DNA of 64,000 bases. Source: Anaeramoeba ignava (Eukaryota > Metamonada > Anaeramoebidae). The notes beneath the pieces are model-generated. The model was not told where the DNA came from, made no database searches, and worked only from the letters and a program-made list of their open reading frames with translations. Position numbers and translations under genes: made by a program. Of this stretch, positions 1 to 9,336 are shown piece by piece; the stretch's first letter is position 1; each line of letters starts with the position of its first letter. The DNA is taken from contig JAPDFW010000130.1 of assembly GCA_028826165.1 (NCBI GenBank), forward strand, positions 79,638 through 143,637, written 5' to 3'.

Positions 1-777
1 GCAAACAAAGATGGAAAACTCAGTTTCTACGAATATGCAGATTGGATCATGAAAACAGAATTTGAGAAAGTTGACACAAACAAAGATGGAAAAATTCAAC
101 CAGAAGAATTAAAAGCATATTTCAAACTTAGTGATGAAGCAGTTAAAGCAATTTTCGAAAAAGCCGATTTAAACAAAGATGGAGTTTTGGAAATTGATGA
201 ATATGCACATTGGAGACAATATGCCAAAATGAAGGAAGAATTTGATGCAGCTGATTTAAACAAAGATGGATTCCTTCAACCTGATGAAGTCAACAAATAC
301 TTCTCAATGGAAGATGTTACTGGAGTTTTTGATAAATATGATCTTAACAAAGATGGAAAACTTGACTACAAAGAATTCCTTAACTGGAGAACTGATGTTA
401 TTCTTAAATACTTCTTTGATATCATTGATACCAACAAAGATGGATTCCTTCAACCAGAAGAATTCAAAGCTTTCACTGGATTTGATGATGCTAAAGTCAA
501 GGGAATTTATGATGCTTATGATGTTAATAAAGATGGAAAACTTGATTTTGCTGAATACAAGACATTAAAAATGGAATTGATGGCTAAGAAATTCTTCGAC
601 AAAGTTGATACCAATAAAGATGGTTTCCTTCAACCTGAAGAAATTAAAGCTTACTTCAAACTTGATGATGCTGCAATTAAAGAAATCTTTGACAAATTTG
701 ATGAGAACAAAGATGGAAAACTTAATCTTAAAGAATACATTAAATGGACTCACAGCAAATGCGACCAAAAGAAATAA
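1..777 (+). CDS. Multi-EF-hand calcium-binding protein, 5' end outside the window
   Basis: The frame is open from base 1 to the TAA at 775-777, so the start lies upstream of the window; the first in-frame ATG (49) aligns inside the longer paralogues and is not the start. Eight complete EF-hand loops and most of a ninth are visible, about 30 residues apart, nearly all of the form D-x-N-K-D-G-x-x-x-x-x-E with acidic residues at positions 1, 3, 5 and 12. Loops alternate between a DGFLQP type and a DGKLxx type, as in paired EF-hands. Compared with the full paralogues at 2207, 4126 and 9337, about 40 residues are missing. Expected role: cytosolic calcium buffer or sensor; no targeting signal is visible in what remains. 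The 3' flank (AATTTTAATC repeats) matches that of the gene at 4126. Confidence 0.93.
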   Translation, partial: ANKDGKLSFYEYADWIMKTEFEKVDTNKDGKIQPEELKAYFKLSDEAVKAIFEKADLNKDGVLEIDEYAHWRQYAKMKEEFDAADLNKDGFLQPDEVNKYFSMEDVTGVFDKYDLNKDGKLDYKEFLNWRTDVILKYFFDIIDTNKDGFLQPEEFKAFTGFDDAKVKGIYDAYDVNKDGKLDFAEYKTLKMELMAKKFFDKVDTNKDGFLQPEEIKAYFKLDDAAIKEIFDKFDENKDGKLNLKEYIKWTHSKCDQKK

Positions 778-2206
778 GCAATTTTAATCAATTTTAATCA
801 ATTTTCTTTTTACCAATCAATTATTTTTCAATTAATCAACCATTTTCCATTTTTTTTTTTTTTAATTTCGTTCCATTTTTTTTTTTGAAAAAGAGATAAA
901 CAAACTTACCTTTTTTTTTAAAAGAGGAAACTTTTCAATTTCTTTTTATTCTTTTTATTTTTTTTAATCCAATTCAATTCAATTTAATATTTAATATTCA
1001 ATATTTTAATTCAATATTAATAATATTTTTATTTTATTTTAATTCAAATATATTTAATATTTCAATATCAATTTAATATTTCAATATTTAATTCAATATT
1101 TAATATTCAATTTAATATTCAATTTAATTATTCAATATTTAATTCAATATTTAATATTCAATATTTAATTCAATATTTAATATTCAATATTTAATTCAAT
1201 ATTTGTTCCAATTTAATATTTATTCAAATCAATATTTTCAATATTCAATTCAATATTTAATATTCAATTTATTTCAATATTCAATATTCAAATAATTATT
1301 TAATTATATTTAATATTTAATTTAATATTCATTTTTAATATTTCAATTCAATATTTAATTTAATTTTAATATTTAATATTTAATATATTTAATATTCAAT
1401 TTATTTTAATATTCAATTTATTATTTTAATTTAATATTTAATTCATTTATTTTAATATTCATTCCAATATTCAATATTTTCAATATTCAATATTTAATTC
1501 AATATTTAATATTTCAATATTTAATTCAATATTTAATATTCAATATTTTCATTTCAATTTAATATTTATATTTACCAATATTCAATTTAATATTCAATTC
1601 AAATTTCAATTTAATATTTCAATTTTAATTTATTCAATATTTATTCATTCAATATTCAATTATATTAATAAATATTCATTTCAATATTTATTTAATTCAA
1701 TATTTAATATTCAATATTTAATTCAATATTTAATTCAATATTTAATTCAATATTTAAATTCAATATTAATATTCATATTCAATTATTTTAATATTTAATA
1801 TTCAATTCAATATTTAATATTTAATATTTAATATTTAATATTCAATTCAATATTATTTAATTCAATATTTTTAATTTAATTCAATATTTAATATTCAATT
1901 TAATTCAATTTAATTCAATTTAATATTTAATATTTAATTCAATTTAATATTTAATATTTAATTCAATTCAATATTTAATATTCAATTCTTTTTTTTGAAT
2001 TAATTTTCTTTTTAAATATTTTTTTGGAAAGTTTCTTTTAGATTCGCTTCTCAAAAAAATTACAAATGGAAAAATAAATTAAATAAATTTGTGTTTAAAT
2101 TTTAATAAAAAAGATCAATTCAAAAAAGAAGGCAAAAAAAGAATTTAAAAGCAAAAAAATAATTAAAATATTTTTTCATTTTTCTTCAAATCAAATTTAA
2201 AAGAAA
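778..2206. repeat. AT-only low-complexity spacer
   Basis: No gene seen. From about 961 to 1990 the sequence is almost entirely permutations of TTCAATATTTAAT and close variants, without a strict period. The last ~85 bases before 2207 belong to the conserved upstream block listed separately. Confidence 0.85.
2121..2206 (+). promoter_or_regulatory. Conserved upstream block of EF-hand genes (copy 1)
   Basis: The ~85 bases before the ATG at 2207 carry GAAGGCAAAAAAAGAATTT, then an A-rich gap, then CATTTTTCTTCAAATCAAAT running into AAAGAAAATG. The same two elements in the same order precede the EF-hand genes at 4126 and (inverted) 10239. Conservation in otherwise fast-changing AT DNA suggests core promoter and 5' leader, though recent duplication explains it equally well. 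Confidence 0.55.
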
Positions 2207-3103
2207 ATGTGTGAATTCTTCAGAAATTTCAAATCAGCAGATACTAATAAAGATGGTTTCCTTCAAGCAGAAGAAATTAAAACATTTTTCAAATTAGATG
2301 ATGCAGCAGTTAAAGAAATCTTTGAGAAATTTGATGCAAACAAAGATGGAAAATTAAGTTATTATGAATACATGGATTGGATTTTGAAAACAGAATTTGA
2401 GAAAGTTGATACAAACAAAGATGGAAAAATTCAACCAGAAGAATTAAAAGCATATTTCAAACTTAGTGATGAAATGTTAAAGGTAATTTTTGCAAAAGCC
2501 GATTTAAACAAAGATGGATTTTTGGAATATGATGAATATGCATTATGGAGAAAATTATACAAACCAAGACAAGAATTTTTCGAAGCTGATTTGAATAAAG
2601 ATGGATTCCTTCAACCAGATGAAGTTAAGAAATATCACGGATTGGAAGATGTTACTGGAGTTTATGAGAAATATGATCTCAATAAGGATGGAAAACTTGA
2701 TTTCAAAGAATATCTTAATTGGAGAATTGATGTTCTTCTTGATTATTTTTATCAAATTATTGATACTGATCACGATGGAACTATTGAACCAGATGAACTC
2801 AAAGCTTATACTGGATTAGATGATGCTAAAATCAAACGTATTTTCGATGCTTATGATCATAACAAAGATGATAGAATTGATTTCGCAGAATTTAGAAGAA
2901 TGCAATTAGAAAAGTTGGTTAAACCAATGTTTGATAAAGCTGATAGTAATAAAGATGGTTTCCTTCAACCTGAAGAAATTAAAGCTTTTTTCAAACTTGA
3001 TGATGCAGCAGTTAAGGAAGTTCTTGATAAATTTGATGAAAACAAAGATGGAAAACTTAATTTAAGTGAATATCTTAAATGGAGATTAAGTCAATTCAAT
3101 TAA
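2207..3103 (+). CDS. Ten-EF-hand calcium-binding protein (298 aa)
   Basis: Uninterrupted ORF with ten EF-hand loops arranged as five pairs across the whole length. Most loops read D-x-N-K-D-G with a Glu at position 12; loop 7 is DTDHDGTIEPDE and loop 8 (DHNKDDRIDFAE) has Asp in place of the loop Gly at position 6. Linkers carry repeated FKLDDAAVKEI and W-R/W-I segments. There is no signal peptide or membrane segment. The start is set by the MCEFFRNFKSADTNKDG N-terminus shared with the paralogues and by the conserved upstream block ending at the ATG. A calcium buffer or multivalent sensor is the natural reading; substrate or partner cannot be told. Ten hands is more than the four of calmodulin. 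Confidence 0.95.
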   Translation: MCEFFRNFKSADTNKDGFLQAEEIKTFFKLDDAAVKEIFEKFDANKDGKLSYYEYMDWILKTEFEKVDTNKDGKIQPEELKAYFKLSDEMLKVIFAKADLNKDGFLEYDEYALWRKLYKPRQEFFEADLNKDGFLQPDEVKKYHGLEDVTGVYEKYDLNKDGKLDFKEYLNWRIDVLLDYFYQIIDTDHDGTIEPDELKAYTGLDDAKIKRIFDAYDHNKDDRIDFAEFRRMQLEKLVKPMFDKADSNKDGFLQPEEIKAFFKLDDAAVKEVLDKFDENKDGKLNLSEYLKWRLSQFN

Positions 3104-3330
3104 ATCAAGAAATCAATTCAATTTTTCAATTCAATTTTCAATTCATTTTTCAATTATTTTTCAATTCAATTTTCCAATTCATTTTTCAATTCATTTTTCA
3201 ATTCAATTTTTCAATTATTTTTCAATTCATTTTTCAATTCATTTTTCAATTATTTTTCAATTATTTTTCAATTCAATTTTTCAATTCATTTTTCAATTCA
3301 TTTTTCAATTCAATTTTTCAATTCAATTTT
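3104..3330. repeat. CAATTTTT-type repeat after the stop codon
   Basis: Tandem TTCAATTTTTCAATTCATTT units begin within about 15 bases of the TAA and continue to about 3330. An ORF read through here (FQFIFQF repeats) is a product of the repeat and is not annotated. Confidence 0.85.
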
Positions 3331-3340
3331 TTTTTTTTAA

Positions 3341-3920
3341 TTTTTGATTTATTCCACTTTTTGATTCAATAAGAAAATAAATTATTGATTTTTGATTTTA
3401 ATTTTAATTTTTAATTTTTGATTTATTCCACTTTTTGATTCAATAAGAAAATAAATTATTGATTTTAATTTTAATTTTTAATTTTGAATTTTAATTTTGA
3501 TTTTTGATTTATTCCACTTTTTGATTCAATAAGAAAATAAATTATTGATTTTAATTTTGATTTTAATTTTAATTTTGAATTTTAATTTTTGATTTATTCC
3601 ACTTTTTGATTCAATAAGAAAATAAATTATTAATTTTAATTTTAATTTTGATTTGAATTTTAATTTTGATTTTTGATTTATTCCACTTTTTGATTCAATA
3701 AGAAAATCAATTATTGATTTTTATTTTTAATTTTTATTTTAATTTTGAATTTTAATTTTTGATTTTTGATTTATTCCACTTTTTGATTCAATAAGAAAAT
3801 AAATTATTATTTTTAATTTGTATTTTAATTTTTAATTTTGATTTTGAATTTTTAATTTATTCCACTTTTTGATTCAATAAGAAAATAAATTATTAATTTT
3901 GATTTGAATTTTTATTTTGA
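3341..3920 (+). repeat. Seven-copy tandem repeat, period about 80-93 bp
   Basis: A conserved core of about 45 bases starting GATTTATTCCACTTTTTGAT and ending AAATAAATTATT occurs seven times, starting near 3346, 3420, 3507, 3591, 3676, 3770 and 3856. The cores are nearly invariant, while the T-rich spacers between them vary in length and sequence. Confidence 0.9.
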
Positions 3921-4034
3921 ATTTTTGATTTTTAATTGAAAAAAAAATTAACAACTCAGCAAAAAATTAAATAAAGATAAAATTAAAAATCAAAATTAAA
4001 AATAAAATTAAAATGTTTTGATCAAAAAAAAAAA

Positions 4035-4125
4035 AAAGGAAAAGAAGGCAAAAAAAGAATTTAAAAGCAAAAAAAAATAATAAAAAATATCATTTCATTT
4101 TTCTTCAAATCAAATTTAAAAGAAA
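4035..4125 (+). promoter_or_regulatory. Conserved upstream block of EF-hand genes (copy 2)
   Basis: Carries GGAAAAGAAGGCAAAAAAAG, TTTAAAAGCAAAAAAA and CATTTTTCTTCAAATCAAAT up to the ATG at 4126. The similarity to the region upstream of the inverted gene at 10239 extends further out, to AAAATGTTTTGATCAAAA near 4012-4030, so these two genes were duplicated with their upstream DNA. Confidence 0.55.
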
Positions 4126-5034
4126 ATGTCTGAATACTTCAGAAATTTCAAATCAGCAGATACTAATAAAGATGGATTCCTTCAAGCAGAAGAAATTAAA
4201 ACATTTTTCAAATTAGATGATGCAGCAGTTAAAGAAATACTTGAGAAATTTGATGCAAACAAAGATGGAAAATTAAGTTATTATGAATACTTGAATTGGC
4301 TTATGAAAACAGAATTTGAGAAAGTTGACACAAACAAAGATGGAAAAATTCAACCAGAAGAATTAAAAGCATATTTCAAACTTGATGATGAAACAGTTAA
4401 GGTAGTTTTTGAGAAAGCAGATTGGAATAAAGATGGAATTTTAGAACTTGATGAATATTCACATTGGAGACATTTCCATAAATTGAAGGAAGAATTCAAT
4501 GAAGCTGATTTAAACAAAGATGGATTCCTTCAACCAGATGAAGTTAAGAAATATCACGGATTGGAAGATGTTGCTGATATTTTTGAGAAATATGATGCTG
4601 ATAAAGATGGAAAACTTGACCGTTTTGAATACATTCATTGGAGAATGGAAGTTGTTCTTAAATACTTCTTTGATATCATTGATACTAATAAAGATGGATT
4701 CCTTCAACCTGAAGAACTCAAAGCTTTTTATGGATTTGATGATGCTAAAATTAAAGAACTTTTTGATACTTATGATGTTGATAAAGATGGAAAACTTGAT
4801 TTTACTGAATTTAAAACAATGAAAAAGGAAATGAAATCAAAGAAACTCTTTGACAAAGTTGATACTAATAAAGATGGATTTCTTCAACCTGAAGAATTGA
4901 AAGCTTTTTTCAAACTTGATGATGCTGCAATTAAAGAAATTTTTGATAAATTTGATGAAAACAAAGATGGAAAACTTGATTTGAAAGAATACATTAAATG
5001 GAGACGAAGCAGATTTGATTCAAAAAAGAAATGA
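4126..5034 (+). CDS. Ten-EF-hand calcium-binding protein (302 aa)
   Basis: Single-exon ORF with ten EF-hand loops at ~30-residue spacing, all with Asp at 1, Asn or Asp at 3, Asp at 5, Gly at 6 and Glu at 12, so all ten look able to bind calcium. It starts MSEYFRNFKSADTNKDG, aligned end to end with the gene at 2207. Some loops use D-x-D-K-D-G in place of D-x-N-K-D-G (for example DADKDGKLDRFE). The short basic C-terminus (KWRRSRFDSKKK) varies most between paralogues. It ends TGA. Likely a soluble calcium-binding protein. It is closest in sequence and flanks to the inverted copy at 9337-10239. Confidence 0.95.
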   Translation: MSEYFRNFKSADTNKDGFLQAEEIKTFFKLDDAAVKEILEKFDANKDGKLSYYEYLNWLMKTEFEKVDTNKDGKIQPEELKAYFKLDDETVKVVFEKADWNKDGILELDEYSHWRHFHKLKEEFNEADLNKDGFLQPDEVKKYHGLEDVADIFEKYDADKDGKLDRFEYIHWRMEVVLKYFFDIIDTNKDGFLQPEELKAFYGFDDAKIKELFDTYDVDKDGKLDFTEFKTMKKEMKSKKLFDKVDTNKDGFLQPEELKAFFKLDDAAIKEIFDKFDENKDGKLDLKEYIKWRRSRFDSKKK

Positions 5035-5083
5035 GCAATTTTAATCAATTTTAATCAATTTTCTTTTTTTTTCAATGAATTCC

Positions 5084-5084
5084 A

Positions 5085-5115
<31 letters not shown>

Positions 5116-5120
5116 TTTTT
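5084..5120 (+). repeat. (CTTT)n microsatellite
   Basis: About eight CTTT units followed by a T run, in the 3' flank of the EF-hand gene at 4126. Confidence 0.9.
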
Positions 5121-5302
5121 TTGATTCATTTAATTTGAATCAATTTCCAAAACAATTTTAATGAATTCCATTTCAAACTTCATTTTAATTTCTTTTGTTT
5201 TTGTTTTTGTTTTGTTTTTGTTGTTTCTCTCTTTTTGGAAAATAAAAAATAAAATCATTTTTCATTTTTCATTTTTCATTTTTCTTTTCTTTTCTTTTTG
5301 TT

Positions 5303-8300
5303 ATGACTTCAAAAGGTATTGTTCAAGCTTTTGAAACTTCAGATTCTTCAGCAATTCAACAATTTTTTAAAAAAAATTCTGGAAAAATTAATGAAAAAGA
5401 TGTAAAAATAAAAAATAAAAAATCAAAATAAAAATTAAAATTTAAAATTTAAAATTAAAATTCAAAAAAAAAAAAACACAAATAGGAACCTTTTGTAAAT
5501 AAATCTTAATTTAAATCTATTATAGAAAACAAAATTTAAAAAAGATTTTTGTTTTTGTTTTTCAAATTTAATAGAAATTTACTCCTCTTCATTATGCTGT
5601 TAAATTTCATTGTACACCTCAAGTATTTTCAACACTTATTGATTTAAAAGCAAATCCAAATGAAACAAATGTTTGATTTATTTTATTATTTTTATTCAAA
5701 ATTTATTTTATTATTTTATTATTTTATTTGTTAGTCTGTAAATAATTTTAAAAGAAAAATAATATAGTTTCTAAATAATTAAAATTTAATTAAAATTTAA
5801 GAGTGTAAATTTTTTTTTTAAATTTAATTTAATTTAATTTAATTTCCATATTTATTATATTGATTAGGGAAATACCCCAATTATGTATTTGATGATGGAA
5901 AATCTTGATATTGATATTTTGAAAATCCTTCTTAAAGGAGATATTAACTTTAGTATCAAAAATGTAAAAAAAAAAATTAATAAAAATAATTCAATCCAAA
6001 AAACAAAATTTAATTTCTTATCAAAAAAAAAAAAAAAAAAAGAATGTAAAACCCTTTTTTTTCCAATAGATTTATCATTTTAAAAAAAAAAAAGATTAAA
6101 TCTTAATTTATATTTTTATTCCAAATTTCGAAAGTTTGATTATGATTATTTTGATTACATTTTCAAAATGGATTTAGAAGAAAAAGTTTTTGAATTATTT
6201 TTTGATGCAAGAACAAAAACAACTTTGGAAAATCAACCCGAATTTGTAAAATGATCCATTTTCTTTTCATTTTTACAATTAATATACATTAATCTTTTTC
6301 TTTTTTTTTTAATTTTGATTTTAATTTTAGGCTTCTTTATTAGAAAAAGCAATTAAACATGAAAGATCTGAATCAATTTTGGATTTAATTTATAAATCTC
6401 TTAAAAAACCTGCAAATGAATACAAATCTTATGTAAAAGAAAATTCATAAATATTTATATTTTTTTGGATTAATTGAAAAAATTTTTTGATTAGATTGTA
6501 AATTTTGTTTGTAATTTTTAATAATAATAATAATAATTTTATTATAATTTTATTAGGATAATACTTTATTGCATTATGCTGTTCATTATAATGCTCCAAT
6601 AAATTTCGTTAAAACTTTATTAAGTGGATTTGATCCAAATGTTCTTAATGTATAATAAAAAAAATTAATCAAAAAAAAAAAGTATTGATTAATTTAATTT
6701 CTTTTTAGAATGTAAAAAATATTAAATTCAATAAGAAAATAATTTTAATTTTTAATCTTAATCTTTAATTTTTATAGTTGGTTTGTTTATTATTTTTTAA
6801 ATAAAATATTCTTTTTGATCTAAAATTTATCATAATTTAGGATGAAACCCCTTTTCATTTTGCTGTTGCAAATGGAGCTTCACTTGAGCTTTTGAAATTG
6901 TTAATTGATGCTGGTGCTGATACTTCTCTTACAAATGTTAGAATTGGGAAAAAAAATAATTTAGGAAAGAATTTGTTTTAATATTTTTATTTTCTAATAG
7001 AAAGTAAAAAAAATTTAATTTAATTTAATTTAATTTAAATTCCAATTCTCTTATTAATTTTATTTTGAATTTTTTTTTTAGGAAGTAATTTTTTTAAAAT
7101 TAGTTTTAAAAGAAAATATCTTCTTTTAAAAATATTTTAATTAGGGTATTGGAGCAATAAGCTTTGCTATTCAAAACGATTCTGAAGAAATTGTTAAATT
7201 ACTTTATGATTCAGGAACAGAAATTAAGATTGTAATGATCATTTTCAAATGTTTTCTTTTCTTTTGAAAAAAAAATATATAAATCTAATAAAACATTTTT
7301 AATAAATAAAGAGTGACCATGAATTTATTGATTTAATCGCAAAATCAAAAATTGAAATTATCAAATTATTACTTGAACATAAAGCGAATCCAAATGGAAC
7401 AAGAGATGCTTGGGGAAAAGTAAACAAAAAAACAAAACAAAAAACAAAAAATATTTATATTTATATTTATATTTTGATTATTTATAAAATTTTTAAAGCA
7501 TCAATCACCTTTGACTCAAGCAATAACAAGAGGATATGATTTTGTAAAATTATTACTTGAAAATGGAGCAGATCCAAATTTACCAGTAATTAATATAAAA
7601 AATATATTTATAAATAAATATTTAAAATATTAATATAAATAAAAGGTTGTAAATTTTGATTGATATTAAATTTCTGTTTTTAGTTTCTTCTTTTTTTATA
7701 TATAATTTAATTATATTGATATTTTATAAATTAAGGGAGAATCATTTGCAATACATCATGCAGCAACTTCTCGTAACAAAGATATAATTTCTTTACTTTT
7801 AATTCATGGAGCTAATTCAATGTCTTTGGATGTATTTCATAAAATTAATTAATCAAAAAAGGAATAAAAATTTTTTTTTATTAATCAAAATGATAAATAA
7901 ACTAGAATGTAAAATTTAAAAAAAGAGAAAGAGAAAGAAATTTAATTTTAATTTTTATTTTTATTTTTATGTTATTAGAAAGTATTTTAAAATATTCCAA
8001 AAAAAAAACATTAAATTAATATTTCCTTTTTTAGGGAAATTCTCCGCTTTGTACTCTTTTAGAAAATCCTTATGAAATTGTTGGAGCTCTTGAAGTGCTT
8101 CTTGATTCAGGTGTTGATGTGAATCATATTAATGTAATATATATATATATATATATATAATATAAATAATATTTTTCTATTAGTTGGAAATTAATTGGAA
8201 CATTTTATATTCTTCTTTTTTACTTTTTATTTTTAATTAGAATTCTGTAAAATATTTTGATTTTAAAAGGAAATTTCCCAAAAGAAAATTAAGTAAATTC

Positions 8301-9183
8301 TTTTCTTTGTTTTTTAGGGAAAAAAACCTTTAGGTATTTTTCTATCAAGAGTACAAAGGAATATGTCACCTTCTCAAATGCAAGTTTTACATCATTTACT
8401 TAGTTATGGTGCAGATCCAGAAGATTTAACAGTATAATTTTAATTACAATTTTAATTTTCAAAACGAATTTTAAATTAAAAATGAAACTGTTTTTGTTTT
8501 TTTAGGATTTTTTAAATTATGAACCAATTAAACAAATTTATGATAAAATCACAGCACTTCCAAAATCTATTATGGGTATTTATGAAAGAAAAGAAGGATG
8601 CGATATTGAATTCCCATTTTTCGAAAAACAATATAATCTTCATAAACAATTTTTATATGCAAGAATTGGCAAAGATTTGACAGATAATTTAAAAGCAATT
8701 TTAACTGAGTTTTCTGAGAAACAAGTGGCAACTTTTATTGCATGGATTTATGGCAAATGTTTACCATCAGAAAACTATCAAGAAATGAAAGAAATGATGG
8801 TTCAATTAGGAATAAATGATTTTTATCTTCATACTGGAGCAAAAGGAGTAGGAGAAGCATTTGCCAAAATGTATGAAGATAAAGATTCAATGGATTTCAC
8901 AATCATTGTTGATGGTAAAGAAATTCTTGCTCATAAAATTATCTTGATGGCTAGAAGTGATTTATATCGAGGAATGTTTGTCAGTGTTCAGGATGATTCG
9001 AATAAAGTTAATGATTACAGTGGAAAATCTTTTGAAGCTGTTAATTCTGTTGTTAAGTTTCTTTATACTAATTTGCTTGATGAAAAATTATCAAATAAAG
9101 TTATTCAAGAATTATCTGATGCTGAAGATTATTACCAAATAATTAATTCAAATTTAAAAGAACAACTTCCAAAAAAAAAATAA
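5303..9183 (+). CDS. Ankyrin-repeat / double-BTB protein, 14 main exons plus predicted micro-exons
   Basis: Hand-built model. Main exons: 5303-5401, 5575-5670, 5868-5963, 6135-6245, 6331-6432, 6557-6649, 6841-6936, 7145-7231, 7312-7419, 7499-7585, 7736-7831, 8035-8133, 8318-8431, 8506-9183. All junctions are GT-AG and phase 0. Most internal exons encode one ankyrin repeat each (for example FTPLHYAVKFH, NTLLHYAVHYN, ETPFHFAVANG, SPLTQAITRG). Main exons give 653 aa; with the thirteen micro-exons (separate entry) 669 aa. The last exon holds two BTB/POZ-like segments: CDIEFPFFEKQYNLHKQF, then DFTIIVDGKEILAHKIIL with RSDLYRGMF. The second is the same BTB type found in the RCC1-BTB genes at 51-64 kb. 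BTB proteins often act as CUL3 ubiquitin-ligase adaptors or oligomerisation scaffolds; ankyrin repeats would bind the partner. The first ATG at 5303 follows a pyrimidine-rich CATTTTT leader. Confidence 0.85.
5486..8246 (+). other. Thirteen predicted in-frame micro-exons (3, 6 or 9 nt)
   Basis: Islands flanked by AG and GT inside the ankyrin-BTB gaps: 5486-5494 GAACCTTTT, 5735-5737 TCT, 5802-5804 AGT, 6043-6045 AAT, 6495-6497 ATT, 6709-6711 AAT, 6778-6780 TTG, 7001-7003 AAA, 7082-7084 GAA, 7646-7648 GTT, 7916-7918 AAT, 7979-7981 AAA, 8241-8246 AATTCT. All are multiples of three, none contains a stop, and ten of thirteen donors are GTAA. In five gaps (those ending at 5868, 6841, 7145, 8035 and 8318) they restore exactly five residues between the Asn position of the ankyrin hairpin and the Gly position of GxTPLH. 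With them every intron is 53-107 nt. Not every gap fits: the 9-nt island and the ATT at 6495 give one residue too many, and the gaps at 5964 and 7586 do not match exactly. Confidence 0.65.
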
Positions 9184-9204
9184 TTTGGAATTTTGGATTT
9201 TTTT

Positions 9205-9330
9205 ATTTTTTTTTTTGAAAGAAAAAGAAAAAGGAAAAGAAAAAAGAAAAAAGAAAAAAGAAAAAGAAAAAAGAAAAAAGAAAAAAGAAAAAAGTGGAAT
9301 GAATCAAAGAAAAAAGAAAAAAATTTTTTT
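9205..9330 (+). repeat. Purine (A/G) tract between convergent genes
   Basis: GAAAAAGAAAAAGG-type purine-only sequence of about 110 bases between the stops of the ankyrin-BTB gene (9183) and the minus-strand EF-hand gene (9337). The ORF it creates (KRKRKKKKEK) is compositional. Confidence 0.85.
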
Positions 9331-9336
9331 TTTTGC

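Noticed and set aside
3341..3920. CRISPR-like array
   Set aside because: Spacers are A/T-rich variants of one another, unequal in length, with no cas genes; the genome is eukaryotic.
5883..6083. 66-aa ORF MYLMMENLDIDILKILLKG
   Set aside because: It is ankyrin exon 3 read through its donor into intron A/T runs.
8183..8190. A further micro-exon TTG after TATTAG in the last ankyrin gap
   Set aside because: It is followed by GAAA, not GT, and the 6-nt island at 8241 already gives the right linker length.
8572..9183. Stand-alone 203-aa BTB gene
   Set aside because: The frame is open upstream to a TTTTTAG acceptor at 8505, and ankyrin exons in phase precede it; the ATG at 8572 is internal to exon 14.
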